A DNA stretch of 64,000 nt from Salipiger abyssi. GTDB taxonomy: Bacteria; Pseudomonadota; Alphaproteobacteria; Rhodobacterales; Rhodobacteraceae. The DNA lies in NCBI RefSeq assembly GCF_001975705.1, contig NZ_CP015090.1, positions 62,001 through 126,000 on the forward strand, read 5' to 3'. The notes beneath the pieces were generated by a model. That model was not told where the DNA came from. It worked only from the letters and a program-made list of their open reading frames with translations, and searched no databases. Made by a program: the position numbers and the translations under genes. Shown piece after piece: positions 39,952 through 48,127 of the stretch. The stretch's first letter is position 1; the number at the start of each line of letters is the position of its first letter.

Positions 39952-40289
39952 ACGCGCGGTTTCTCCCTGCCGCCTCGGGTGTGCGGGGAGATTCAAGCGC
40001 CGCTCTGGATGATTTCTCTGCAATTCGGCATTCCCGATGGGAATGGTTCTGTGATTTCCGACCCTTAGGCGGAGCCATGTCTGGCTTCGCCACAATTCCA
40101 TTTAGTGAAATTCATTGCGTAATAAAGAATTCGTGACTAGCGTCATCCCCGGCGCCGGCCGCCTTGGGAGGGGCGAGACAGGCCGATTTGGGAGAATTCG
40201 CGTGTGGATGGGGTGGAGACAGCCGCACGCGGTGTCCGGAGGCAGCGTATCGCAACCGACAGACACGGCGCCGTATTGGGAGGAGTACC
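39952..40289. other. Intergenic region upstream of the FadL-type gene
   Basis: A 338-bp gap without a gene. It holds an inverted repeat CATTCCC-GAT-GGGAATG (40029-40045), a 10-bp hairpin GGCGGAGCCA / TGGCTTCGCC (40068-40091, one wobble) that may end the reductase transcript, and a lower-GC stretch at about 40092-40140 that probably contains the promoter. GGGAGGAG precedes the next gene. Confidence 0.45.
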
Positions 40290-41420
40290 ATGAGAAAATC
40301 GAATAAGACGATTCTGGCCGCGGGCCTGTGCTGCGCGGCCTTCGCCGCCGTGCCTGCCTGGGCGACGAACGGCACGCATCTGACAGGGTTCGGCACCAAG
40401 GCACAGGGCATGGCGGGGGTCTCGCTGGCCTTTCCGCAGGATGCGCTGGCCGCCGCGAACAACCCCGCGGGCATGGCCTTTGTCGGACATCGGCTGGACC
40501 TTAATTCGCAGATGATCCTGCTGCGCACCGAGGGCCGGTTCGGCGGGCTGGACAATGAGGGCACCGGCTTTGCCCTGGTGCCGGAGATCGGCTATAACCG
40601 CCCGCTGAACGACCGCTGGACCATCGGCGTGTCGACTGCCGCCGGCGGTGGCAGCGCGAAATATGACGACCAGCTTTTCACCGGTGCGTCGGACGGCACC
40701 GAGGGGCTGTATCAGTCCACCGTGGTGCTGCCGACGGTGACCTACAAAGCGGCGCCGAACCTGGCCTTTGGCGCCTCGCTGGCGCTGGGGATCCACGGGC
40801 TGAACCTCGAGAACCTGCCCGGCGTGCCCGATCACGGCATGGAATTCGCCACCGGCGCGGGGCTGCGGCTTGGCGTGATGTGGCAGCCGACCGAGACGGT
40901 GACCATCGGCGCCATGTATGGCAGCAAGATCGAGATGGGCGAGCTCAAGGGCTATTCCGACGATGTGCTGGCCAGCGTCGACGGTGAGATCGACCTGCCC
41001 GAACAATGGGGGCTGGGCATCGCGGTGGCGCTGAGCGACAGGCTGACGCTGGCCGCCGATTACCTGCGGATCAACTGGACCGATACGCAGTTTCACGACG
41101 TGTTCGGGTTTCGCGACCAGAATGTCTATCGCGTCGGGCTGTCCTATCAGATGCGCCCGGATCTGACCCTGCGCGGCGGCGTCACCTTTGCAGACCGGCA
41201 TTTCGACGACGATTTCGTCAATGCGATCCCGCTGATCCCGGCCATCGACTCGAATGTGATCGCGGCGGGCTTCACCAAGGATTTCGGCAACGGTCGTGAG
41301 CTGAGCGGCGGGATCGAGTATGATTTCGGCGAGCGCGCGGACGGGTCCGGCCCCAGCAGGGGGGCGCATATGGATACCGATTTCGTGGTGCTCTCGGTGG
41401 GGTACGCCTGGAAATTCTGA
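40290..41420 (+). CDS. OmpP1/FadL/TodX-family outer-membrane channel
   Basis: A 376-residue outer-membrane protein with a signal peptide ending near AWA-TNGTHL (residue 25). The FadL-type hatch start NGTHLTGFGTKAQGMAGVSLAFPQ is evident in two parts, including NNPAGMAFVG, and the rest alternates polar and hydrophobic residues as beta strands, ending with VVLSVGYAWKF (terminal aromatic residue required for barrel assembly). The family imports long-chain fatty acids or hydrophobic aromatics. Next to a flavin monooxygenase, an aromatic substrate is plausible. Confidence 0.88.
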   Translation: MRKSNKTILAAGLCCAAFAAVPAWATNGTHLTGFGTKAQGMAGVSLAFPQDALAAANNPAGMAFVGHRLDLNSQMILLRTEGRFGGLDNEGTGFALVPEIGYNRPLNDRWTIGVSTAAGGGSAKYDDQLFTGASDGTEGLYQSTVVLPTVTYKAAPNLAFGASLALGIHGLNLENLPGVPDHGMEFATGAGLRLGVMWQPTETVTIGAMYGSKIEMGELKGYSDDVLASVDGEIDLPEQWGLGIAVALSDRLTLAADYLRINWTDTQFHDVFGFRDQNVYRVGLSYQMRPDLTLRGGVTFADRHFDDDFVNAIPLIPAIDSNVIAAGFTKDFGNGRELSGGIEYDFGERADGSGPSRGAHMDTDFVVLSVGYAWKF

Positions 41421-41486
41421 CATCTCTCCGGCGGGGCGTTGAGAGCGCCTCATCGCCTCGCCGTCAACACTCTGGAAAGGAACCGC

Positions 41487-42155
41487 ATGTCCGACATTGA
41501 GCTGACCGCAAGCGATGGCCACCGTCTCGGTGGCTATCTCGCCCTGCCCGACAAGACCCCGCGCGGCGGGGTCGTGGTGATTCAGGAGATCTTTGGGGTG
41601 AATGTGCATATCCGCGATGTCTGCGACCGCTTCGCCGCCGAGGGCTATGCGGCGCTGGCGCCGGCGATCTTCGACCGGATCGAGCCGGGGTTTGTCTCGG
41701 GCTATTCGCCGGAAGAGATCGCCAAGGCGCGCGCCTTTGTGCCGAAGCTCGATATCGCCGCCTGCATGCTGGATGTGGAGGCGGCGCGGGCCGAGCTGGC
41801 GCAATATGGCAAGGTGGGGATTGTCGGGTTCTGCCTTGGCGGGACGATTGCCTTTCTGGGTGCGACGCGGCTGCCGGGGATCGCGGCGGCCTCGGGCTAT
41901 TACGGGCGGCTGATCCAGGAATATGCCGATGAGGTGCCGCAGGCGCCGGTGATTTTGCACTATGGCGCGCTCGACAAGGGCATCCCGCCGGAGAACTACG
42001 AGGATGTGCGGGCGCGGCGTCCGGAGACTCCGGTCCATGTCTATGAGGGCGCAGATCACGGGTTCAACTGCGACCGGCGCCCGAGTTTCGAGCCGGAATC
42101 GGCAAAGCTCGCCTGGGCGCGGACGATGGCGTTGTTTGGCGCGGAGATCGGGTAG
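41487..42155 (+). CDS. Dienelactone hydrolase family protein
   Basis: A 222-residue alpha/beta hydrolase with the full dienelactone hydrolase residue set: Glu34 (IQEIFGVN), nucleophile Cys116 (VGFCLGG), Asp163 (GALDKG) and His191 (GADHGFNC). It hydrolyses dienelactone-type ring-cleavage products or related esters. It follows the FadL gene by 66 bp and may be in its transcript. The ATG at 41487 has GGAAAGGAA upstream. It is one of two dienelactone hydrolase paralogues in the window; only this copy keeps the glutamate. Confidence 0.88.
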   Translation: MSDIELTASDGHRLGGYLALPDKTPRGGVVVIQEIFGVNVHIRDVCDRFAAEGYAALAPAIFDRIEPGFVSGYSPEEIAKARAFVPKLDIAACMLDVEAARAELAQYGKVGIVGFCLGGTIAFLGATRLPGIAAASGYYGRLIQEYADEVPQAPVILHYGALDKGIPPENYEDVRARRPETPVHVYEGADHGFNCDRRPSFEPESAKLAWARTMALFGAEIG

Positions 42156-42208
42156 GGGCACCACGCCACGGTTGTGCGTTGCCCCGGCGCGGGACAAGGC
42201 CGAAGGCC

Positions 42209-42350
42209 GCCGCGCAAGCGCCGGACCGTCCCCGCGGTCTGGCGCTTTGGTGACGCCAGCGCGATGTGTCGAGGTCTTTCGGATTTGGCCGGGATAAATC
42301 GAGAGGCTCAAAGGGAAGAGCGCCAGCCCACGGTCCGGCGCTTGCGCGGC
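42209..42350. repeat. Inverted repeat element with 21-bp perfect arms between convergent genes
   Basis: The arm at 42209-42229 (core CCGCGCAAGCGCCGGACCGT) recurs inverted at 42330-42350. A second inner pair, CTGGCGCT and AGCGCCAG, extends the symmetry to about 40 bp per side. The element fills the gap between convergent dienelactone hydrolase and FAH genes. It may be a dispersed hairpin repeat or miniature element, or a large bidirectional terminator. Confidence 0.65.
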
Positions 42351-42371
42351 TTGCACATCTGACGAGCGTAG

Positions 42372-42391
42372 GGTGGGCAATCCTGCCCACC
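42372..42391. repeat. Hairpin GGTGGGCA-ATCC-TGCCCACC
   Basis: Perfect 8-bp stem with a 4-base loop, 6 bp beyond the minus-strand FAH stop. The GTAGGGTGGGCA..TGCCCACC form looks like a common REP-type repeat of alphaproteobacteria (from memory) and may also act as terminator. Confidence 0.5.
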
Positions 42392-42397
42392 GCTCCC

Positions 42398-43354
42398 TCA
42401 CCCCGCGACGAACCGGTTGCTCAGCGTGCCGAGGCCGGTCACCGTGACATCGACCACATCGCCGGGCCGCATCAGCACCTTGGGGTCGTGCCCGTAGCCG
42501 ACGCCGCCCGGCGTGCCGGTGCTGATGATGTCGCCCGGCGCCAGCGCATACCATTGCGAGAAATACGAAATCACCCGCGCCAGCGGAAAGATGAAATCGT
42601 CGGTATTGGCCTGCTGCATCACCGCGCCGTTGACCCGGGTAACCAGCTCCAGCGCGTTGGGATCGGCGATCTCCTCCGCCGTCACCAGCGCCGGACCCAT
42701 CGGCGAGAAGCCGGGATATTGCTTGCCCATATGCACCAGATCCCAGGCATGGCGCGCCTCGGGTGTGGTGCTGGCCTTGCCGATCAGCGGGACGTGGTCG
42801 CGGGCGGAGACGTCGTTGGTCACCATGTAGCCGGCGACGCAGGCCATGGCCTCCTCCTCGCTGACATTATGGCAGGCGCGCCCGATCACCACGCAGAGCT
42901 CGCCTTCGTAATCCACCATGTCGGGGGCCTGCGGTGGCAGCGGAATGTCGGCGAAGGGGCCGGTGACGGCGGAGGGGGCCTTGAGGAAGCCATGCGGCTC
43001 CGACGGCGGCTTGCCCTTCATCTCGGCCACATGGCCGCGATAGGCCTGACCGACCGAGACGATCAGCCGGGGGGAGGGCAGGGGGGCGAGCAGCCGGGTT
43101 CCCTCGGGCAGCAGAGCGCCTGTGGCGCGCAGGGCCTCGCGAGCGTCTTCGCCCGTCTCTTCGACACGCGCGACCATGCGGCGGACGAGATTGAGCCCCT
43201 CGGATCCGGCGCCAAGGATGTCGCGCAGATGCGGCGGCAGCCAGGTCTCGGCGGTGCCGGGGGTCGCGGCGCGGGCGAGATGCAGGATCTCGCCGCTTTC
43301 CAGAACCGCGCCGGGCTGGCCGCCGGGGATGCAGTCGATGGTGACGAGTTTCAT
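42398..43354 (-). CDS. Fumarylacetoacetate hydrolase family protein
   Basis: A 318-residue FAH-fold enzyme: LIVSVGQAYRGHVAEMKGKP opens the core, DYEGELCVVIGR (about residues 148-159) carries the metal-binding acids, then GYMVTNDVSARD and PGDIISTGTPGGVGYG. It starts within the stop of the SnoaL-like gene (ATGA). It is the last gene of the molybdenum hydroxylase operon, where it presumably hydrolyses or decarboxylates an open-chain 2-oxo acid derived from the hydroxylated ring. It is distinct from the copy at 25127. Confidence 0.85.
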   Translation of the reverse strand: MKLVTIDCIPGGQPGAVLESGEILHLARAATPGTAETWLPPHLRDILGAGSEGLNLVRRMVARVEETGEDAREALRATGALLPEGTRLLAPLPSPRLIVSVGQAYRGHVAEMKGKPPSEPHGFLKAPSAVTGPFADIPLPPQAPDMVDYEGELCVVIGRACHNVSEEEAMACVAGYMVTNDVSARDHVPLIGKASTTPEARHAWDLVHMGKQYPGFSPMGPALVTAEEIADPNALELVTRVNGAVMQQANTDDFIFPLARVISYFSQWYALAPGDIISTGTPGGVGYGHDPKVLMRPGDVVDVTVTGLGTLSNRFVAG

Positions 43355-43785
43355 GCGGCTTTCCTCCGGAAGCTGAGGTCGATGCGCCAGGTCTTGATGC
43401 GCCAGCCCTCATCGGTGCGGGTGAAGCCGCCGTTGAAGATCACCAGCGAATCCGGCGCGCCGAGCGGCGCCTCGCCATGCTCGTCGAGCGCGCCGACATG
43501 GCCGAAGACCAGCGCATAGGCTTGGCCCGTCGCGGTGGTCTCGTCTTCCACGTCGATGAGCATATTGCTGACGATGTGGCGGGTGATGCGCTCGGGGTTG
43601 CGGCGGTTCAGCACAAAGCGCAGCCCGTCCAGTCCCTCAAAGACCTCATCGGCGCGCTGAAAGGTGCAGTCGGGCACGAAGAGCCCCAGCGCGCGGTCGT
43701 AATCGAACGTGTCGGTGCAGAGCGAAAACGTGGTCATGAGGCGGCTGCACTCCGCCTCGATGGCAAGGCGCTGTAGGGTGTCCAT
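43351..43785 (-). CDS. SnoaL-like / ring-hydroxylating dioxygenase beta-subunit-like protein
   Basis: A 144-residue NTF2-fold protein: MDTLQRLAIEAECSRLMTTF at the start, YDRALGLFVPDCTFQRADE, and ITRHIVSNMLIDVEDETTA, which is the usual SnoaL_4 pattern. The C-terminus has GFTRTDEGWRIKTWRIDLSF. It is shorter than dioxygenase beta subunits and no alpha subunit is nearby, so a small hydrolase, dehydratase or isomerase is more likely. A set of 25-bp repeats lies directly upstream. Coupled to the FAH gene. Confidence 0.75.
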   Translation of the reverse strand: MDTLQRLAIEAECSRLMTTFSLCTDTFDYDRALGLFVPDCTFQRADEVFEGLDGLRFVLNRRNPERITRHIVSNMLIDVEDETTATGQAYALVFGHVGALDEHGEAPLGAPDSLVIFNGGFTRTDEGWRIKTWRIDLSFRRKAA

Positions 43786-43800
43786 GTCTCTGTCCTTTCT

Positions 43801-43875
43801 ATGTGCTGCGCGCGGGATGTCGGCAGCGTGCTGCGCGCACGACGCCGGAAGCGTGCTGTGCGCACGACAGCAGGA
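43801..43875. repeat. Three imperfect 25-bp tandem repeats
   Basis: Units at 43801-43824 (degenerate), 43825-43849 and 43850-43875 share AGCGTGCTGYGCGCACGAC. Each complete unit contains the dyad GTGC-N5-GCAC. They lie between the ferredoxin-like subunit gene and the SnoaL-like gene within the operon, just upstream of the latter. They could be binding sites or a transcript-processing element. Confidence 0.55.
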
Positions 43876-43959
43876 GCGCCCCCGCGCTCGGCGGAGACGC
43901 AATGACGATGCTGTCGGGTCCTGGAGGGGCCGGCGCCGCGACGGGCGCCGGCGAGGGGA

Positions 43960-44439
43960 TCAGGCCGCGCGCATCCGCGCGGCGGCTTTCTGTACGGCCT
44001 CGATGATCTGCGGATAGGTGCCGCAGCGGCAGAGATTGCCGGTGAGATACACCCGGATTTCCTCTTCGCTCGGCTCCGGGATCTCGGCGATGAGCTGGCG
44101 CGTCATCAGCACGAAGCCGGGGGTGCAAAAGCCGCATTGAAAGGCGCCCGCCTCGATGAAGGCCTCCTGCACCGGATCGAGTGTCTCCTCGTCCTTCTCG
44201 ATGGTCTCGATGGTGGCGCCATCGGCCAGCGCCGCGAGGAAGAGGCAGCCGGAGACCGGCTTGCCGTTCAGCACCACCGTGCAGCAGCCGCAGAGCCCCT
44301 GGCCGCAGCTCTGCCGCGCGCCATAGAGGTCGAAGCCCTGTTGCAGCAGGTCGACCAAGGTCCAGTGGCCCTGGATCTCGGCGCTGACCGCTTTGCCGTT
44401 CAGGGTGAAGTCAATCGTCTGGGTCATGACGTCTTTCAT
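43960..44439 (-). CDS. [2Fe-2S] subunit of a molybdenum hydroxylase (CoxS/XdhC-like)
   Basis: A 159-residue protein with both [2Fe-2S] clusters: Cys45, 50, 53 and 65 (plant-ferredoxin type, SCGQGLCGCC) and Cys102, 105, 137 and 139 (CGFC..CRC helical domain). It passes electrons from the molybdenum site in the large subunit to FAD in the medium subunit. GGAGGAGG precedes the ATG at 44439; the ATG four codons later is less likely. It follows the large-subunit gene directly. Confidence 0.92.
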   Translation of the reverse strand: MKDVMTQTIDFTLNGKAVSAEIQGHWTLVDLLQQGFDLYGARQSCGQGLCGCCTVVLNGKPVSGCLFLAALADGATIETIEKDEETLDPVQEAFIEAGAFQCGFCTPGFVLMTRQLIAEIPEPSEEEIRVYLTGNLCRCGTYPQIIEAVQKAAARMRAA

Positions 44440-44440
44440 C

Positions 44441-46729
44441 TCATTCCTCCTCCAGCGGCTCGCCCGCCGCCGCGCGCATGGCGCGATAGACCGTTTCGCC
44501 GGTGATCGGCATCTCCGAGACGCGCACGCCCACCGCGTTGAACACGGCGTTGGCGATGGCCGAGGAGACGCAGAACGAGCCGGTCTCGCCGACGCCCTTG
44601 GCGCCGAAGGGCCCGTCGGCCTCCGCGCCGTCGAGAATGCTGGTCTCGATCTGCGGAATGTCGAGCATGCTCGGGATCTTGTAATCGGCGAAGGATGCGT
44701 TGGTGACCTGGCCGAAATCGAAATGCACCTTCTCCTGCATGGTCTGGCCAAGCTGCATGATCGACGCGCCCGAGATCTGGTGATCGACGATCTTGGGATT
44801 GATCTGGGTGCCGGTGTCGGCGACGTTGATCATCTTCAGCACGGTGACCCGTCCGGTTTCGGTGTCGATCTCGACCTCGGCCCCGGTGGCGCCCAGCATC
44901 CAGTAGGGCGTGATATGCGGCGACTGCCCGGTCATCGGATCGGGCGGTATGTGACCGTCGGGGATGAAGCTCGCGGTGCCGACCACATGGCCGACCGGCA
45001 TGCCGTTCTTGCGGGCGAAGAGCTCCCAGATCGGCACGTTGGAGCCGGGCTGCGCACCGACCTCCGCCGCCAGCTCTTCGAGCTTGGCCTTGGCGTCTTC
45101 GGCTGCCAGCCGTGCCGCGTGCCCCATGTGATAGAGCGAGCGCGAGCCCAGCGTGCCGGTGTCATAGGGCGCCACGTCGGTATCGGGATGCACCACATGC
45201 ACCATCTCCACCGGCATGTTCAGCACCTCGGCCACGATCTGCGCATGCGCCGTGTCCGAGCCCTGGCCCATATCGACGGTGGCACAGATCAGCGTGGCGC
45301 TGCCATCGGCGCCGAGCCGCACGATCGCCTCGGAGGTCGAGGGCGCGATCGACGCCTTGATGCCGATGGCAAAGCCGCGCCCGCGCTTGACGGTGCCCTC
45401 GCCCCGCTCGAAGGGCTTGCCCCATTGGAGCCGCTCGGCCACCCGGTCGAGCACCTTTTCCACCGACGAGGTGTTGAGCGCGGTGCCGGTCGCGTGCTCC
45501 TTGCCCTCGCGCAGGATATTGCGGCGGCGGAATTCGAGCGGGTCGATGCCCAGCTCATGCGCCATCATGTCGGTGTGGTTCTCGTAGGCCCAGATGAGCT
45601 GCGGATGACCGAAACCGCGCATGGCGCCCGCGACGGGGCGGTTGGTGTACATCGAGAAGGAGTCGATGGCGACGTTCTCGATATCGTAGGGGCCGGCCGC
45701 CGTCATGCCGGCGTGAAAGGCCACCGCCGGGCCGATATCGGCATAGGCGCCGCCGTTCCAGAACACCTCGCATTTGCGCGCGGTGATGCGGCCATCCTTG
45801 TCGAGCCCGCTTTTGATCTTCAGCGTCGCGCCGTGCTTGGTGATGGTGTAGAACTGCTCTTCCATGCTGAGCGAGACCTTCACCGGGCGTTTCGCCAGCA
45901 GCGCCGCGGCGGCGACCAGCGCCTCCAGCCGGATCCAGAGCTTGGCGCCAAAGCCGCCGCCCAGATAGGGTACGCGCACCCGGATCCTGTGCTGCGGCCA
46001 GCCCAGCAGCCGCGAGATCTCGTAGCGCACGAAAGACGGGCTCTGGTTGGCGGTGTGCAGCGTCAGCCCGGCGCCGGTGGGCTCGGCCACGGTGACGGGG
46101 GGTTCCAGCGGCACATGCGCCGAGGGGTGGGTGCGGAACGTGTGTTCGAACACCCGGTCGGCCTCTTCAAAAGCGGTGTCGACATCGCCGCCATGGCGGA
46201 GCTGATAGGGAAAGCCGACATTGGTGTCGCGCACGCCCTTGAGGAACTGGATTTCCGGGATGCCGGGTTTCAGCTCGTCATGCACGAAGGTTTCGGCGCT
46301 CAGCGCCTCCATCTCGTCAAAGACCGGCTCAAGCTCGTCATAGTCCACGTCGATCAGCGCCACCGCCTCGGCGGCGACATTGGGGTCGGAGGCCAGCACG
46401 ATGGCGACGGGTTCGCCGACATAGCGCACCTTGTCGAGCGCCAGCACCGGCTGGTCGTGGAACATCACGCCGAAATGCGGATCGGGCATGATCTTGCGGA
46501 TATCCTCGCCGGTCAGCACCATGTCGACGCCGGGGCAGGCGGCGGCCTCGCTGGTGTCTATGCTGACGATGCGGGCATGCGCCACGGTGCTGCGGAAGAT
46601 CTTGCCGTAGAGCATGTTCGGCAGGCGCAGGTTGTGGATGTATTCGATACGTCCGGTCACCTTTTCCCTGGCCTCGCGCCGCGGGTGAGACTGCCCGACA
46701 GCACGGATCTGGGTAATCTGGTCGTTCAT
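44441..46729 (-). CDS. Molybdopterin-binding catalytic subunit of a molybdenum hydroxylase (xanthine dehydrogenase family)
   Basis: A 762-residue large subunit: N-terminal hammerhead domain (REKVTGRIEYIHNLRLPNML) and MPT-binding domains with YLGGGFGAKLW, AGAMRGFGHPQ and the C-terminal GAKGVGETGSFCVSSAIANAV, whose GVGE glutamate is the catalytic base. The active-site loop AMRGFG is of the xanthine-dehydrogenase/form II type, not the VAYRCSFR of true CO dehydrogenase. It inserts oxygen from water into an aromatic or aldehyde C-H bond. The ATG at 46729 was chosen; a longer upstream frame overlaps the FAD-subunit gene. Substrate unknown; the FAH partner suggests a ring compound. Confidence 0.88.
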   Translation of the reverse strand: MNDQITQIRAVGQSHPRREAREKVTGRIEYIHNLRLPNMLYGKIFRSTVAHARIVSIDTSEAAACPGVDMVLTGEDIRKIMPDPHFGVMFHDQPVLALDKVRYVGEPVAIVLASDPNVAAEAVALIDVDYDELEPVFDEMEALSAETFVHDELKPGIPEIQFLKGVRDTNVGFPYQLRHGGDVDTAFEEADRVFEHTFRTHPSAHVPLEPPVTVAEPTGAGLTLHTANQSPSFVRYEISRLLGWPQHRIRVRVPYLGGGFGAKLWIRLEALVAAAALLAKRPVKVSLSMEEQFYTITKHGATLKIKSGLDKDGRITARKCEVFWNGGAYADIGPAVAFHAGMTAAGPYDIENVAIDSFSMYTNRPVAGAMRGFGHPQLIWAYENHTDMMAHELGIDPLEFRRRNILREGKEHATGTALNTSSVEKVLDRVAERLQWGKPFERGEGTVKRGRGFAIGIKASIAPSTSEAIVRLGADGSATLICATVDMGQGSDTAHAQIVAEVLNMPVEMVHVVHPDTDVAPYDTGTLGSRSLYHMGHAARLAAEDAKAKLEELAAEVGAQPGSNVPIWELFARKNGMPVGHVVGTASFIPDGHIPPDPMTGQSPHITPYWMLGATGAEVEIDTETGRVTVLKMINVADTGTQINPKIVDHQISGASIMQLGQTMQEKVHFDFGQVTNASFADYKIPSMLDIPQIETSILDGAEADGPFGAKGVGETGSFCVSSAIANAVFNAVGVRVSEMPITGETVYRAMRAAAGEPLEEE

Positions 46730-46737
46730 GTCACACC

Positions 46738-47601
46738 TCAGGCGTTCTGGTTGGCGACCTGCTGTAGCGCGCGTTTCACGTACACCCGCACCAGCTGTGT
46801 CTTGTAGGCGGCAGAGCCGAGCTCGTCCTCGATGGTCTCGACCGACTCCGCGGCGGCCTCGGCGGCCTCGGCGATGGTCTTGTCCGAGAGGATCTGCCCG
46901 TCGATGACGGCCTCGGCCTCGGCGACCCGGATGGGCTTTTCGCCCACCGCGCCGATCACCAGCCGGGTATCCCGCGCGGTGTCGCCGTCGAGATCGGTGG
47001 TGAGGGCCACGCCGAGCGCCGGCCAGTCCTTGACCGCCCGCGTGGTGCATTTCAGATAGCTCGCCCGGCGCGCGTGCTGGGGCGGAATGATGACCTCCTT
47101 GATCAGCTCGTTGCCCGAGAGGATGGTTTCGTAATAGCCCGCATGCAGCTCGGCCACGGGGATGGTGCGCTCGCCCTCGGGGCTGATCGTCACCACCTGC
47201 GCGTCGAGCGCCACCAGCACCGGCGGCAGATCCATATGCGGATCGCCATGGGCCAGCGCGCCGCCGACCGTGGCGACATTGCGCACGCGGACATTCGACA
47301 GCAGTTTCATCGTCTGGCGGATCACCGGGGCAAAGCCCGCCAGCGCGTCGTCATGTTCCATGTCCGACAGGGTGGACATGGCGCCGATGCGAAAGCTGCC
47401 ATCGGGCAGCAGGCCCATCTGCGAGTAGCCGGGCTCGATGCGGCGCAGGCTGATGAGCTGGGTCGGATGGAACACATCCGTCTTCATCATCAGCATGAGC
47501 GCGGTGCCGCCGGACATCACGCGGATCGTCGGATCCTCGGGATCGAGCAGCGAGACCGCGCCTGCCAGGGTGTCCGGCAGGGCAAGCTCGAATGCGTTCA
47601 T
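46738..47601 (-). CDS. FAD-binding subunit of a molybdenum hydroxylase (CoxM-like)
   Basis: A 287-residue FAD_binding_5/CO_deh_flav_C protein. The flavin motifs SGGTALMLMMK (residues about 30-40) and the ATVGGALAHGDPHMDLP stretch (TVGGxxAxxxP type, about 110-126) are clear. It transfers electrons from the iron-sulfur subunit to the external acceptor. Its start overlaps the CoxG-like stop (ATGA), and the large-subunit gene follows 8 bp later. The order M-L-S matches cox-type operons. Confidence 0.92.
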   Translation of the reverse strand: MNAFELALPDTLAGAVSLLDPEDPTIRVMSGGTALMLMMKTDVFHPTQLISLRRIEPGYSQMGLLPDGSFRIGAMSTLSDMEHDDALAGFAPVIRQTMKLLSNVRVRNVATVGGALAHGDPHMDLPPVLVALDAQVVTISPEGERTIPVAELHAGYYETILSGNELIKEVIIPPQHARRASYLKCTTRAVKDWPALGVALTTDLDGDTARDTRLVIGAVGEKPIRVAEAEAVIDGQILSDKTIAEAAEAAAESVETIEDELGSAAYKTQLVRVYVKRALQQVANQNA

Positions 47602-48065
47602 GCCTTGCCCCCTTCCGCAGGCGCCAGATCGAAGGCCGCGCGCAGGCGCTTGGTGAATTCCTTCTCCATCTCGCGCGCCTTGGATTTCAGCACAGGCTGG
47701 CCGATGCTGCCGAGACGCCCGGTCAGATGCGAGTCGATGGTGTATTCGATGATCGTCTCGCCATCCTGCTCGTGCAGCTCGGTGAGCGCGGTCGAGGTCA
47801 GGCGCCCGACGATGCCTGCGGGCGTGCCGGTGACCTGGGCCTCGATCAGGTAGGGTTCCTCGATGCGGGTGATCTGCACCTCGACATCGAAGGAGAACCG
47901 GATATAGGCCACCCGCGTCTTGAGCACGGCGGTATAGTTCCGGTCGTCGATCTCTTTCATGTCGCTGACGCCGTCGACGCAGCTTGCAAAGAATTCTGCG
48001 TCGCGGACGGCGGCGAAAACGCGGTCGCGCGGGGCGGCGACGCTGATTTTTCCAGTGAGTTTCAT
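47598..48065 (-). CDS. CoxG family protein (SRPBCC fold)
   Basis: A 155-residue CoxG-like protein: MKLTGKISVAAPRDRVFAAV at the N-terminus, DAEFFASCVDGVSDMKEID and IVGRLTSTALTELHEQDGETIIEYTIDS, all characteristic of the START-like CoxG domain. CoxG proteins accompany molybdenum hydroxylases and are thought to help membrane attachment or assembly. The ATG overlaps the stop of a 21-codon leader ORF (ATGA), which may couple translation. It heads the CoxG-M-L-S-SnoaL-FAH operon. Confidence 0.88.
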   Translation of the reverse strand: MKLTGKISVAAPRDRVFAAVRDAEFFASCVDGVSDMKEIDDRNYTAVLKTRVAYIRFSFDVEVQITRIEEPYLIEAQVTGTPAGIVGRLTSTALTELHEQDGETIIEYTIDSHLTGRLGSIGQPVLKSKAREMEKEFTKRLRAAFDLAPAEGGKA

Positions 48066-48127
48066 TTGGCGGTCACCACCTGTGCAAAGGCACGGGCGCC
48101 AGACCGCAATGCGGCGGAATACTGCAT
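48062..48127 (-). CDS. 21-codon leader ORF coupled to the coxG-like gene
   Basis: On the minus strand a perfect GGGAGGAGAG ribosome site is followed by ATG and 21 codons (Met-Gln-Tyr-Ser-Ala-Ala start, Val-Thr-Ala-Lys end) and a TGA that overlaps the coxG-like ATG (ATGA). The coxG-like gene has only a weak site of its own. Either this is a real leader peptide controlling operon translation by coupling, or the strong ribosome site is incidental. The peptide has no hydrophobic or run-of-one-amino-acid feature that would indicate classic attenuation. Confidence 0.5.
   Translation of the reverse strand: MQYSAALRSGARAFAQVVTAK

Noticed and set aside
43801..43875. Possible CRISPR array
   Set aside because: The repeats are directly adjacent without spacers, only two units are good, and no cas gene is present.
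44441..46729. Aerobic CO dehydrogenase (form I)
   Set aside because: The active-site loop is AMRGFG, not the VAYRCSFR loop required by form I enzymes, and catabolic FAH/SnoaL genes follow.
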